From Metamycoplasma equirhinis (GTDB taxonomy: Bacteria; Bacillota_I; Bacilli_A; Mycoplasmatales; Metamycoplasmataceae): a DNA stretch of 64,000 nucleotides. This document shows positions 32,283 through 42,267 of this stretch, one piece after another. How positions within the stretch are numbered: the first letter of the stretch is position 1; every line of letters starts with the position of its first letter. The notes beneath the pieces were generated by a model. The model was not told where the DNA came from. It saw only the letters and a list, made by a program, of their open reading frames with translations, and did no database searches. The position numbers and the translations under genes were made by a program. Location: assembly GCF_006385185.1 (NCBI RefSeq), contig NZ_VFIX01000004.1, positions 24,634 to 88,633 on the forward strand, given 5' to 3'.

Positions 32283-33658
32283 TGACCGGAACAATAACAA
32301 AATTTTTCTCAGATATTGTTGAAATCGAATTTAAGAAAAATCATTTGCCTTTAATTAATCAATTACTAACTGCGCATAATGGAAAAACCTTTTTACTGGT
32401 AAAAAGAATAATTAATGAAACAACCATTAGAGCAATCATCATTTATTCATTTGCAGAACTTAATATTAACGATGAAATCACTAATACAGGCACAAGCTTT
32501 ATGGTTCCTGTTGGTCAAAATTCAAAAAATAATATTTATAACTTTTGAGGAAATCCTCTGCTTTCACAAAATGGCAATATTAAACGTGTGGAAATGAATT
32601 CTACAATTAATAATGATGAATTTTTAGACACAAATCTAGAAATTGTTGAAACAGGTATCAAAGCAATTGACTTCTTTATGCCAATTATTAAAGGATACAA
32701 ATTAGGAATATTTGGTGGCGCCGGTGTTGGTAAAACTGTTTTAATGAAGGAATTGATTTTTAACGTTAATCGTAAAAACCAAAAAACATCAAATATTTTT
32801 ATCGGATCTGGTGAAAGATCACGTGAAGCTATTGAATTGTATGAAGAATTAGAAAATTCTGATTTGATGAAAAACTCAGTTATGTACATTTCAAAAATGA
32901 ATGAATCACCCGGAGCCAGAATGTCAATAGTTCCAATCGGAATTACTGCTGCTGAATACTTGCGTGACCATGATAAAGAAAATGTTTTATTATTTATTGA
33001 TAACATTTACCGTTTTGTTCAAGCTGAAAACGAGGTTAGTGCTTCGCTTGGTAAAAAACCGTCAGTTGGTGGATATCAATCTACACTTGAAAGTGATGTT
33101 GCTAACGTTGAAGATAGACTATTTAAAAATGAAAATGGTTCAATTACTTCCTTCCAAACAATCTTTTTACCAATGGACGATTTAAGTGATCCATCAGCAG
33201 TTGCTGTCTTTAACCACTTAGATGGTAATTTAGTTCTTTCTCGTGCGCAAACTGCTAAAAATATTTTTCCAGCTTTCGATCCGCTAGCAAGTTCATCTAA
33301 CTCGGTTGACGAAAAAATATTAGGAAGAAAACATTTTGATGCAATAATTGAAGCAAAGAAAGTTCTTAAAGCATATAAAGACCTAGAAGACGTTATTTTG
33401 ATTCTAGGATTTGATGAATTAGATGATGAAAGCAAAATTGTTGTTAAAAAAGCTTTGCAACTTGAAAACTTCTTTACGCAAAACTTCTTTATGACTGAAC
33501 AATTTACTAAAAACCCTGGTGTATATGTTCCTATTGAAGAAACAGTCGATAGTGTTATTAGAATTTTGGAAGGTAAATATATTAAACAAAGTCCTGAAAT
33601 ATTTGCTTATGTAGGATCAAATTTAAACATTCCTACCGACGAAGAATTAGGATTATAA
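32282..33658 (+). CDS. F1-like ATPase cluster 1, beta-like subunit
   Basis: A 458-residue beta-subunit homologue (MSC_0618-like). Walker A GGAGVGKTVLMKE at about 145 and GSGERSREAIELYEEL (equivalent of the GERTREG block with the catalytic Glu) are intact, as are LLFIDNIYRFVQAENEVSA (Walker B) and LGFDELDDESK (equivalent of DELSDEDK). It is therefore likely catalytic. It is last in the cluster. A stretch of 110 bases in this gene is identical to the cluster 2 beta gene. Confidence 0.93.
32639..32748 (+). repeat. 110-base perfect inverted match to 51652-51761
   Basis: The coding sequence around Walker A of the cluster 1 beta gene is identical, base for base, to the reverse complement of 51652-51761 in the cluster 2 beta gene, including third codon positions. 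Flanking sequence differs at wobble positions. Confidence 0.9.
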
Positions 33659-33670
33659 TATCATCAAATT

Positions 33671-33699
33671 TATAGACCGCTTTGGTCTATATTTTTTTT
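33671..33699 (+). terminator. Rho-independent terminator of F1-like cluster 1
   Basis: The 8-bp stem TATAGACC/GGTCTATA with loop GCTTT, then eight T. Confidence 0.85.
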
Positions 33700-33702
33700 A
33701 AA

Positions 33703-33728
33703 AAAAATAAAAACTGCCATAGTGGCAG
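33703..33728 (-). terminator. Rho-independent terminator of infC-rpmI-rplT
   Basis: Stem CTGCCA/TGGCAG (33714-33728), followed on the minus strand by TTTTTATTTTTTTT. Confidence 0.8.
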
Positions 33729-33747
33729 TAGTTTTGGTTGTTTAAAA

Positions 33748-34110
33748 TTATTGTTTGTTCGATAATGCTTTTTTTGCTGTTTCAACTATTTGAGAAAATG
33801 ATGTTGGATAGTTGATAGCTAATTCTGAAAGCATTTTTCTATTAACTTGAATATTTGCTTCTTTTAGACCTTCAATCAATCTTGAGTAGGTGATTCCCAT
33901 TGGTCTAGCAGCTGCGTTTATACGTGCTATTCATAATTTTCTAAATTCACGTTTAACTTGTTTTCTATCCCTAAAAGCATAGGTTCATGATTTTACAACA
34001 GCTTGTTTGGCAACTTTGTAACCAACTGATTTATGTCCTCAGTATCCTTTTGCCAATTTAATTCATTTTGAACGTCTTCTTCTTGTAACTATTCCGCCTC
34101 TTGTACGCAT
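33748..34110 (-). CDS. rplT: 50S ribosomal protein L20
   Basis: A 120-residue L20 with the standard start [23 protein letters not shown] and the conserved [22 protein letters not shown] block. Four Trp are UGA-coded, which breaks the frame under the standard code. L20 binds 23S rRNA early in assembly and in Firmicutes also represses its own operon by binding the infC leader. It is the third gene of infC-rpmI-rplT. Confidence 0.97.
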
Positions 34111-34129
34111 AATATTATTTCCTTCCTAA

Positions 34130-34318
34130 TTAAATTAATTCTTTATATCTTTTAAAATCTGAAGCTGATAATGTAGATGCTTTACGAGCGTGACGTTTTT
34201 GTTTTGTTGTTTTGTTTTGAGCTAAATGTGATCTGAATGCATTTCCACGTTTAACTTTACCAGATGCAGTTATTTTAATTCTTTTCTTTAAACCGCTTTT
34301 GGTTTTCATTTTTGGCAT
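34130..34318 (-). CDS. rpmI: 50S ribosomal protein L35
   Basis: A 62-residue protein with the family start [24 protein letters not shown] and [16 protein letters not shown]. Length and order in the infC operon are standard. Confidence 0.97.
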   Translation of the reverse strand: MPKMKTKSGLKKRIKITASGKVKRGNAFRSHLAQNKTTKQKRHARKASTLSASDFKRYKELI

Positions 34319-34321
34319 ATT

Positions 34322-34948
34322 TTATTCTCCTTGTTCTTCTGAAGGTTCGTTATTTAGTTTATTAGATATAGCATCAACTTTACGTTTATCTTTTTCGATA
34401 TAGATATCCAAAAACTTTTCATTAACCAATGTAGCTTCTTTTGAAATTTTTGCAATATCTTCTACTAATGCATAAAATTTAGTCAAAATTTCTTCGCCAA
34501 GTTCAGTTCTAGCTCTTTCACGGCCTCTAAATTTAACTGATACTTTTACTCTGTTACCTTCTAAAATAAATTCACGAGCTTTTTTGGCTTTTGTATTTAA
34601 ATCATGATCGCCAATTAAAGGTGTTAATCTTATTTCTCGATTTATTGTAACTGATTGTTTTTCTTTAGCGGCTTTTTGTTTTTTCTTTTTGTCATATTTA
34701 AACTTACCATAGTCTAAAATCTTTGCAATCGGCTTATTATTTTTAATATCAATTAAAACTAAGTCCATATTTTCTTCTCTTGCTTTTTCAATAGCTACTT
34801 TTTTGGTTACTACACCAATTTTTTCACCGTTATTATCAAGTAAAAAAACTTTATCGTATGGTATTGCATTATTTATGACATGTTCTGATTTTGGTTTTTT
34901 ATTTTGAAAGCTTGCAAAATTTTCAGTGTTGTTGTTATTGTTAATAAT
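34322..34948 (-). CDS. infC: Translation initiation factor IF-3 (AUU start)
   Basis: A 208-residue IF-3. The N-domain begins with NNAIPYDKVFLLDNNGEKIGV, then a basic linker (YDKKKKQKAAKEKQ) and a C-domain with KVSVKFRGRERAR. There is no ATG at a sensible place. The strong ribosome site AAGGAGG (34960-34954) is followed after 5 bases by ATT at 34948 and after 8 by ATT at 34945, so the start is AUU, the well-known self-limiting infC start. The C terminus is acidic (EPSEEQGE). A leader with an attenuator hairpin precedes it. Its stop is 4 bases from rpmI. Confidence 0.93.
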   Translation of the reverse strand: MINNNNNTENFASFQNKKPKSEHVINNAIPYDKVFLLDNNGEKIGVVTKKVAIEKAREENMDLVLIDIKNNKPIAKILDYGKFKYDKKKKQKAAKEKQSVTINREIRLTPLIGDHDLNTKAKKAREFILEGNRVKVSVKFRGRERARTELGEEILTKFYALVEDIAKISKEATLVNEKFLDIYIEKDKRKVDAISNKLNNEPSEEQGE

Positions 34949-34960
34949 AACTTCCTCCTT

Positions 34961-35081
34961 AAATAAATAAAAAAAGTGGTTAAATATCCACTTCCCAAAA
35001 ACTACAAATATCTTTTTATTGTAGCAACCCAGCAAAAAATCACTTAGGTGAGAAATGAATCTTCTTGTGCTTAATAAAAGC
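34961..35081 (-). promoter_or_regulatory. L20-type leader of the infC operon
   Basis: About 120 untranslated bases run between the TATAAT promoter and infC. They contain a CTACAA/TTTGTAG hairpin arm pair followed by the attenuator. In Firmicutes this position holds the L20 leader, which binds L20 and triggers early termination. Assignment is by position and the terminator; I could not verify the full L20-binding fold. Confidence 0.6.
34965..34993 (-). terminator. Attenuator terminator in infC leader
   Basis: On the minus strand, stem AAGTGG/CCACTT followed by seven T ends just before the infC ribosome site. A terminator placed between promoter and first gene implies attenuation. Confidence 0.75.
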
Positions 35082-35087
35082 ATTAGT

Positions 35088-35117
35088 ATTATACATCATT
35101 TTTTAAAGAGAAAACAA
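35088..35117 (-). promoter_or_regulatory. Promoter of infC-rpmI-rplT
   Basis: Minus-strand TATAAT at 35093-35088, with TTGTTT at 35117-35112 (18-base spacer). Confidence 0.6.
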
Positions 35118-35189
35118 ATAAGTATTTATTTGTCGTTCGTATTATTTTCAATAGACATCTAGTGTAGGCAAAAAACTTGCTTATAAAAT

Positions 35190-36266
35190 TTATAGCCACT
35201 TTTTATAAATTTTCTTTTGCTGATCCGATAACGTTATACCTTTTTGATTATTAAATTCTATACCACATTTAGTGATAGCTTCTTTTAACCCTTCGTTTAG
35301 ATTTATCAAAGCTAATTTGCGCGATTTTTGAACACCTTTTCATTTTCTTCCTTCACAAAGTTTATCTGAAACGTATAGAATTTTATCAAGAACACTCAAT
35401 TCAAAGTCCAAGGTTGTATGAATTTTAATCGCATGCAATATTTCTTCATCTTCAAACATATAATTGTTTTTTAATCAATAATATGCTGTATTTTGATGTA
35501 ATTTGTGAGGTTCTAAATTGTTTTTGTTAAATCCAAATTTTTTTAAAAATGAATAACTTTTTTCTTGACTTCATTCCTTAGTAATATCATGCATAAATCC
35601 TGCTTGATATGCTGCCTTAACAGAAAAATTATTATTTTTGGCCAACGCGGCCGCAAATTCTGCGGTAAAACGTAAATGTTTGTATCTTTCTGGGGATAAT
35701 CAATTTTTTGCAATATCTGAAAAATATAAAAAGTTTTTAGCTATGTACTTTTGTACTTCTGGTTCAACTTGATTTAAATTTCCTAATCGGTATTTAGTTG
35801 AAGAAAAATCATGAAATTCATTATTAAGTAAAATACAATTGTATCTTTTAATATTTATTTTTGAAAATTTGTTGTTTCGATTAAAAATACAAATTTTGGC
35901 TAGTTTAGATATTAAATCAATATCTTTTCATTTATTCAATTTGTTTACATTATCCGAACCGACCAACAAATATAACTCATCTTCTGGAAATTTATTTTTA
36001 AAAAATTGAATGGTATTAATTGTATAAGAAGTTCCTTTTTGATTAGTTTCAAATTCCGATAAGCTCATTTTATTTTTCAAAACTAATTTAATCATTTCAA
36101 TACGATGTTTATTATCAACATAATCAGATTTCTTTTTAAACGGATTACAATTGGTTGGAACAAAAATAATCTGATCTAAATTTAATAATTGCAAGGCATC
36201 GCTAGCAATTAAAATATGACCTTTATGAATTGGATTAAAACTTCCTCCGAATATACCTATTTTCAT
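35190..36266 (-). CDS. nadD: NadD-YqeK fusion: nicotinate-nucleotide adenylyltransferase plus HD hydrolase
   Basis: A 358-residue two-domain protein. Residues 1-190 form NadD: IGIFGGSFNPIHKGH with the HxGH-type site (His14, His17), PTNCNPFKKK, and the YLLVGSDN block. It joins ATP to nicotinate mononucleotide in NAD synthesis. Residues about 195-358 form a YqeK-like HD-domain hydrolase: HLRFTAEFAAALAKN, AAYQAGFMHDITKEW (metal-binding HD) and HTTLDFELSVLDKILYVSDKLCEGRK. YqeK proteins cleave diadenosine tetraphosphate symmetrically. In Firmicutes these are two adjacent genes; here they are one frame. It is the last gene of a long overlapping operon and overlaps dinB by 10 bases. Confidence 0.92.
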
Positions 36267-37519
36267 TTTTCCTCCAATTCAATTTCATTTTTAGTTTTAG
36301 TTTTAGTAATATTTTTTCTTAAAAATTTAATATTATTAATATCTTTACCGTTTTCAACTAAAAGTTGTTTTACGGTTTTTAGTTGCGGTATATCATATTG
36401 AAAATTAATGCTATTAATTATCTTATTTATTTTACTTTCATTATTATATTCTGTAAATAAATCATATTGTTCAACTTCAAATAATGATCTTAAATTTGAC
36501 AAATGTATACCTAACCCTCTAATCATTTCACCGTTTCAAAATTCATCAAATAGTGAATATGCTACTTCATATAAATCATGAATATTAGCCACATAATATG
36601 ATAATTTTTTCTGCTTTGTTTTTCAAATCTTATCAACATTCCTAATCGAAATTGAAACAAGCGAACCAGTAACACATTGATCTTTCGCCCTACGAAAAAC
36701 ATTTTCAGCCAATTTAAATATTTCAGAATGTAAAAAATCTGGATCATTTGAATCATTTATAGTAAATGTTATTGAATTGCTTATTCCCTTGGCATTTTCA
36801 ACTAATTCATGTTCAAAAGTTTCATTTTCGCCCTTTAAGGTTTTAATAAAAATGAAATAATTTTTTCCAAAAATTTTATTTAAAAGCAAGATGTTTTTAC
36901 AATTAATTATGTCTTCGTATGTTTTTAAATTTGCCTTTTCTAAAGATAAGGATATTTTTTTGCCAACACCAAAAATTTTTTTAACGGGAAGTGAATAAAA
37001 ATTATTAATAATGTCTCCTTTTTTAGTTTCCAGTATTCCGAATGGTTTAATTTTATTTGTGCTCATTTTTGCCAAAAATTTAGTGTATGAAATTCCGATA
37101 GAACACGGTATTTTAAAATATTTTAAAATATCATCTTGAATTTTTTTGGCATATGTAATAGGAGAATCATATTTTTTTACCGCCATAGTAACATCTAAAT
37201 AACATTCATCAATTGAATAAATTTCAATATGCGGTCCATAATTTTTATTAATAAATTCAAATATTTTTTTGGAGGTTAACGAATATAACTCATAATGAGG
37301 AGAAATAACAATAGTATCTGGTAATTTGTTTTTTACTTTATAAAAGGGGTCCCCTACTCTAAAGCCAAGATTTTTTATTTCATATGACATAGCTGAAATA
37401 ATTGCTCTTTTGTAATTATTAGCAATTATTATTGGTTTATTGTTTAACCTAGGATTTAATGCTCTTTCACAACTAACAAAAAATGAATCCATATCGATAT
37501 GAAACAAAACTTTGGCCAT
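36257..37519 (-). CDS. dinB: DNA polymerase IV (Y-family translesion polymerase)
   Basis: A 420-residue DinB. The catalytic carboxylates are visible in FHIDMDSFF (Asp9, near the N terminus) and YSIDECYLDV (Asp104, Glu105). The palm motif GVGKKISLSLEK marks the helix-hairpin-helix thumb, and a little-finger domain follows. The start MAKVLF at 37519 is chosen because it overlaps the sufU stop by one base (TAATG); an upstream in-frame ATG at 37561 would lie inside sufU. UGA codes Trp in the C-terminal half and at the end (KWK). Confidence 0.93.
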
Positions 37520-37947
37520 TATATTCCTTTTGAAATAGCTCGATATATTATTGATGCGCACTCAAGGCGATTAAAGCTATTTTTAACGTTTTTAAACACT
37601 ATTAATTTATTAAGTAAATCAAAATCGTTATCATTTAAATTGTTATTATTAATCATTGCAAAATACGCGTCAATTATTTTTTTAATTTCAATGCGATCTT
37701 TATTAAGTATATTATCAAGCATTAATTCAATACTAGCGATAAAAATGGTGCAACCTTCAGCTTTATATTTTGCATCAATTAGCACATTATCATTAAATTC
37801 TAAATTTAGCTCAATTGTATCAACACAAACGTTTGAATGTTCAAAAATTGTTTTGTTATTGTGTGGCAATTCTTCAACTTTAAATTTTGGATTTAAATAT
37901 GCTGAAAAAATTATTTCTCGTTTTTCATTGGGATTATAAAAAATCAA
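37519..37947 (-). CDS. sufU: Iron-sulfur scaffold / zinc-dependent sulfur acceptor SufU
   Basis: A 142-residue IscU/SufU-fold protein. Three cysteines are kept at Cys41 (NVCVDTI), Cys66 (AEGCTIF) and Cys130 (LECASII), with Asp43. The spacing is the same as that known for SufU-type proteins, so it is probably the zinc-bound persulfide acceptor for SufS. The start is TTG with AGAGGTGG upstream. It overlaps sufS by 14 bases and dinB by one, so translation is coupled. No sufB, sufC or sufD is in this window. Confidence 0.88.
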   Translation of the reverse strand: MIFYNPNEKREIIFSAYLNPKFKVEELPHNNKTIFEHSNVCVDTIELNLEFNDNVLIDAKYKAEGCTIFIASIELMLDNILNKDRIEIKKIIDAYFAMINNNNLNDNDFDLLNKLIVFKNVKNSFNRLECASIIYRAISKGI

Positions 37948-39109
37948 GATATTCCACCTCTACTTTCTTTAATTTTTCAATTAACATATCAACATCTTTA
38001 AAATCATTGTAAATTGACAACGATATGCGAACGTATGAAGATTCATATTTGCTTATAGATTTAAATTTGTGAGCACAAAAAATTCCAGATCTAACATAAA
38101 TATTGTTATGACCTAAATATGAGGCTATGTCTTGTGCTGGTATGTTTTTAATATTAAACAACACAATTTTATCTCCTTTGTTTGAGGCAATAAAAAGATT
38201 AGGAATTTCGCTTAATTTTTCATATATATAATTTGCTAACTTATTCTCTACAGTGTTAATTTTTTTATAATCTAATAATTTTAAAAATTCTATTGCGCTT
38301 TGAAATTGAAAAATGCCAGCAAAATTTGGTGTTCCAGGTTCAAATTTTGTAATATTAGTATGCGAATTTCAATTAAAATTTTCACCAATGTTTTGAACTT
38401 GACCGCCACCGAATTTTTTTGGAGATAATTTCTCTAGTAAGTCACTTTTTATAATTAGTGCGCCCATGCCGGTTGGTCCAAAAATTTTATTCGATGAAAA
38501 AGCTATGACATCTCCGTTTTTCAATGAAACTTTTTCATGTGCAATCGCTTGAGCAGCGTCATTAATTAAAATTGCATTATATTTTTTGCACTTTGAATAT
38601 ATTTTATCCAAATTGTATTTAACTGAAAAATTGTTATTTGCTTGAGCTAATGCAACAATTCTTGTTTGTCTATTAATAGAAGTTAAAATATCTTCTTCTG
38701 TTTCACAATATTTAATTGATATATTTTTCTCTTTAAAGTTTTCTAAATACGGAACAATATTAGAACTATGATTAAAGTAAGTCAATATTATTTCGCCGTC
38801 ATCAATAATATCAGATAACATAGATGCAATCAAATTCAAACTTTCAGTGGTTCCAGAAGTAAAAATTAATTCTGAACCTTTTGCATCGACAAAATTAGCG
38901 ATACTTTCGCGCGCAATTGCCAATTTTTGCGATATTTTAATTCCTAATTCCGAATCTGCTGTGCGCGTTGAAATTGAATATTTTTCGTAAAATTCTGTTC
39001 CGGAATCAATTACTGATTGAGATTTAAATGTCAAGGCAGCATTATCAAAATAAACAATATTTGGATTGTTTAAAAACATCGGAAAATATTTTTTAAATTC
39101 TGATTTCAT
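37934..39109 (-). CDS. sufS: Cysteine desulfurase, SufS type
   Basis: A 391-residue PLP enzyme that turns cysteine to alanine and passes sulfur as a persulfide. The PLP lysine is Lys208 in AFSSNKIFGPTGMG. The cofactor-binding block INDAAQAIAHEKV corresponds to the D-x-A-Q-x-x-x-H motif. The active-site loop VRSGIFCAHKF gives the catalytic Cys at about 345. The loop length and sequence are of the SufS group II type. It pairs with sufU directly downstream. Confidence 0.93.
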
Positions 39110-39110
39110 A

Positions 39111-39845
39111 TTACTCCTTTACAAATAAACTTATATATTCAATATTTTTTGATTTTCCTCCCAAAATTGGACTTTGATCAATATTGACTAGTTTAAAATT
39201 AAATTTTTTGGCATATAAAATTATTTTGTTAATTATAAATTCATGATGAGTTGGATTTACATATCCACCAACTTCAACATATTTACTAGAAGCTTCAAAT
39301 TGTGGTTTAATAAGAGCCATTAAAAATGTTCCAGAACTAAGAATATCATTGCAAACATTAAAAACGTGCTTTAAACTAATAAATGATACATCGCACGAAA
39401 CAAATTCAATAGATTCATTAAAAAACTCTTTAGTTAGTACTTTTAAATTTGTTTTTTCATGCACAGAAACTTTTTTATTTACACGAAGATTGTAATCTAA
39501 TTGATTTGTTCCAGAATCAATCGCATATACTTTTTTAGCACCACTATTTAACAAAACTTGAACAAATCCTCCGGTTGAAGAACCAATATCCAAACAAACT
39601 TTATTATTTACATTAATGTTAAATTTATCAATTGCAGCTAATAATTTATATGCAGCACGTGAAACATATTTTTTTTGATTTTGATCAAGAAATTCAATTT
39701 TTATTTTTGCCTCATCAAATTTAAGAGAAGGCAAAAAAATTTTTTCGCTATTCACCAAAACTTTTCCCGATCTAATTAAGGCATCAGCTTCTTTGAGAGA
39801 AAAATTGTATTGATTTTGAAAAATTTCTAAAATTGTTTTTTTCAT
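39111..39845 (-). CDS. tlyA: TlyA-family rRNA ribose methyltransferase
   Basis: A 244-residue protein. The N-terminal S4 domain (ALIRSGKVLVNSEKI) is followed by an FtsJ-like Rossmann methyltransferase (LDIGSSTGGFVQVLLNSGAKKVYAIDSG is the SAM-binding region, in two parts VCLDIGSSTGGF and KVYAIDSG). VSCDVSFISLKHVF and ALIKPQFEA hold the expected catalytic Asp and Lys. TlyA proteins methylate ribose in 16S and 23S rRNA; in some bacteria they are linked to haemolysis. Its ATG overlaps the nusB stop, and one base separates its stop from the sufS ATG. Confidence 0.92.
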   Translation of the reverse strand: MKKTILEIFQNQYNFSLKEADALIRSGKVLVNSEKIFLPSLKFDEAKIKIEFLDQNQKKYVSRAAYKLLAAIDKFNINVNNKVCLDIGSSTGGFVQVLLNSGAKKVYAIDSGTNQLDYNLRVNKKVSVHEKTNLKVLTKEFFNESIEFVSCDVSFISLKHVFNVCNDILSSGTFLMALIKPQFEASSKYVEVGGYVNPTHHEFIINKIILYAKKFNFKLVNIDQSPILGGKSKNIEYISLFVKE

Positions 39846-40279
39846 TATTTTTTGTTTATTACATTTTTTGAAATTAAATCCAAAACTTTATTTACAAATT
39901 TGTAATCATTATTTGGCGAAAGCAATTTACAAATATTTATCATTTCATTAATAACAATTTTGGGTTCGTTAAATAAAAGTTCATATTCGCCATAAATAAT
40001 TATTGCTCTAGTTAGTGGTAAAACACGATTTCATTCTCAATCCTTGCTTATAAATTGCTTAGCAACATTTATTAAAAAATCATATTTTGATTCAATTAAA
40101 TTAAGAATGTTGACTTCTCAATTTTGTAGATCATTGTCTTGAAAAATTTTTTCGCAGGAGATTTTTTCATCAAATAATTCAAATTGATAGATAAATGTAA
40201 TTAATTTGATTCTATTTTGTAGTTTTTTTGACAAAAAATCAATTTTTTTAAGATTATTCTCTCCAATTCTTTCTGCCAT
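39845..40279 (-). CDS. nusB: Transcription antitermination factor NusB
   Basis: A 144-residue all-helical protein. The family C-terminal signature is clear: WNRVLPLTRAIIIYGEYELLF, then KIVINEMINICKLLS and FVNKVLDLIS. Several UGA Trp codons (NWEV, DWEWNR) break it into short pieces under the standard code, so it is easily missed. NusB acts with NusE and NusA in rRNA transcription. It overlaps ymdB and tlyA by one base each (TAATG on both sides). Confidence 0.9.
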
Positions 40280-41085
40280 TATTGCTCCTGAATATTTATT
40301 AATTTTATTGTTTTGTTTTTTTGATTTTTTGTTAACTTAAAAATTATTCCATTTAATTGGCATTTATTTTTTGATACTTTAAATGAAGAAAATGAACCAA
40401 ATCGCATTTTTTCATAAACCTCTTTAAAATTAGAACCTATCGCGCAGTTAGTCGGACCGCACATTCCTACATCGGTAACATAATATGTACCGTTTGGTAA
40501 TATTTTTGCATCATTGGTTTGGACATGTGTATGTGTTCCAAAAAATGCATCAACTTTTCCGTCAACATAAAGCCCAAACACAGATTTTTCTGATGTTGTT
40601 TCAGCATGAAAATCAATCAATGAGTAATCAACATCTAATTTTTCATAAATTTCATCAAATTTATCGAAAAAGTTATTTGCTGATGTTTCTTCTCATGGTT
40701 CTAAAAGTGGATTAAATGTTATTCCCATAAATGACATAATAGCAAGTCTATTGCCCTTAACATCAAAAATTCTAACCCCGCTACCAGGATATTTATTTTC
40801 GATATTGGCAGGCCTAATTAATTCGTTTTCATTTATAATTTCATGTATTTCTTCCTTTGCTCATACATGATTCCCTAAAGTAAATGCATTAACTCCCGCA
40901 CTTATTAATCTTCTATAATCTTTTGGCACAAATCCTTTACGACCGGACACATTTTCAGCTTGTGCTATAACGAAATCAATATTATTTTCATTTATAATGT
41001 TTTGCAAATTTTGTTCAACAAATTTAACTCCCGGCGCCCCAAAAATATCGCCTAAAAATAGTATATTTAGTTCTTCTTTTTTCAT
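40279..41085 (-). CDS. ymdB: Metallophosphoesterase, YmdB family
   Basis: A 268-residue calcineurin-like phosphoesterase of the YmdB type. Metal ligands are visible in LGDIFGAPG, AENVSGRKG, LGNHVW, DFHAETTSEK and GTHTHVQTNDA, the family order. YmdB hydrolyses 2',3'-cyclic nucleotides; its physiological target in mycoplasmas is unknown. It is the first gene of the tight chain ymdB-nusB-tlyA-sufS-sufU-dinB-nadD. Confidence 0.92.
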
Positions 41086-41115
41086 AAATTAAATTATACA
41101 ATATTAAAAAAAATT

Positions 41116-41134
41116 AAATAAAGTATCTTTATTT
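41116..41134 (-). terminator. Rho-independent terminator after recA
   Basis: On the minus strand, stem AAATAAAG/CTTTATTT is followed by AATTTTTTTT. The stem is all A-T except one pair, so it is weak. Confidence 0.5.
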
Positions 41135-41141
41135 AACAAAA

Positions 41142-42149
41142 CTAAGATAATTCATTTATTTTTTCTATGACAGCATCAGAAATTTTTTTAAATAACTCAA
41201 TATTGGTTTCCAATAGTATTTGCAAATTAGTTTGCCCTTGAGCTATATTAATTCCTTCATAACTATACCAAGAACCCTTTTTTGAAAGAATTTCATATTC
41301 TTCAGCAAAGTTTATTATTTCACTAATTTTAGAAATGCCTTTAGAAAAAACTATTTCAATATTTGCGGATTTATATGGTGCGGATAATTTGTTTTTGACA
41401 ACCTTGCATCTTACTTGGTTTCCATATATATCGCCATTATTAGCTACATTTTGAATTTTTCTTACTTCCAATCTAATTGATGAATAAAATTTTAGAGCTT
41501 TGCCTCCCGGTGTTGTTTCTGGATTGCCAAAAATAACGCCAATTTTTTCTCTAATTTGATTGATGAAAATTATTGATGTTTTATTTTTATATAGTGAACC
41601 AGTAATTTTACGCAATGCTTTTGACATTAATCTTGCTTGCGCGCCAATAACTTGGTCGCGCATTTCACCATTTAATTCGGCTTCGGGTACTAAGGCAGCA
41701 ACAGAGTCAACAACTATTAAATCAATAGCTCCGGATTTTGTTAAACTATCAACAATTTCCAATGCTTGTTCCCCTGAATCTGGTTGTGATAAAATTAAAT
41801 TATTAATATCAACACCTAAATTTCTTGCGTAAATAGGATCTATTGAATGTTCTGCGTCAATAAAAGCCGCAATGCCGCCTTGTTTTTGCACTTCAGCAAT
41901 TGCGTGTAATGCTATAGTTGTTTTACCACTACTTTCAGGACCATAAATTTCAATTATCCTGCCTTTTGGTCAACCGCCAATCCCGAGCGCTTTATCAATA
42001 GATAAGGAGCCCGAGCTGAATGTTTCGGGTAAAATATTTGGTTTAGTTCCTAATATCATTATTGATTCTTTACCAAATTTTTTTTCAATTTCTTTTAATA
42101 CTTGCTCAAGAAGTTGATTTTCGTTGTCTTTCTCAATTTTTTCTTTCAT
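41142..42149 (-). CDS. recA: Recombinase RecA
   Basis: A 335-residue RecA. Walker [10 protein letters not shown] lies at about 70-78; [17 protein letters not shown], Walker [11 protein letters not shown] and the L1/L2 loops ([42 protein letters not shown]) are all conserved. The C-terminal acidic tail typical of E. coli RecA is absent, as is usual in mollicutes. The start MKEKIEKD has GGAGG upstream. Trp in GGWPKG is UGA-coded. It would be the engine for any recombination between the two F1-like clusters. Confidence 0.97.
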
Positions 42150-42229
42150 ATTCCTCCTAAAACAAGTCTAATATTAGATTTACATAAATTATATATAAAG
42201 CGAAAAATTGGTGAAAATAATTAATAAAA

Positions 42230-42253
42230 ACAAACTGAATTTCTTCAATTTGT
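42230..42253 (-). terminator. Rho-independent terminator after pheT
   Basis: Imperfect stem ACAAACTGAA/TTCAATTTGT, followed on the minus strand by TTTTTATT. Confidence 0.65.
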
Positions 42254-42267
42254 AATTTAAATAAATG

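Noticed and set aside
24996-33658. Cluster 1 as the housekeeping F1F0 ATP synthase
   Set aside because: There are no F0 a, b, c or delta genes, and the beta GERTREG block and flanking genes match the F1-like type. The true ATP synthase operon must lie elsewhere.
34322-35083. IF-3 with a long N-terminal extension starting at 35083
   Set aside because: The extra residues come from the leader and attenuator hairpin, begin only a few bases from the predicted transcription start, and have no ribosome site; the AAGGAGG plus ATT fits far better.
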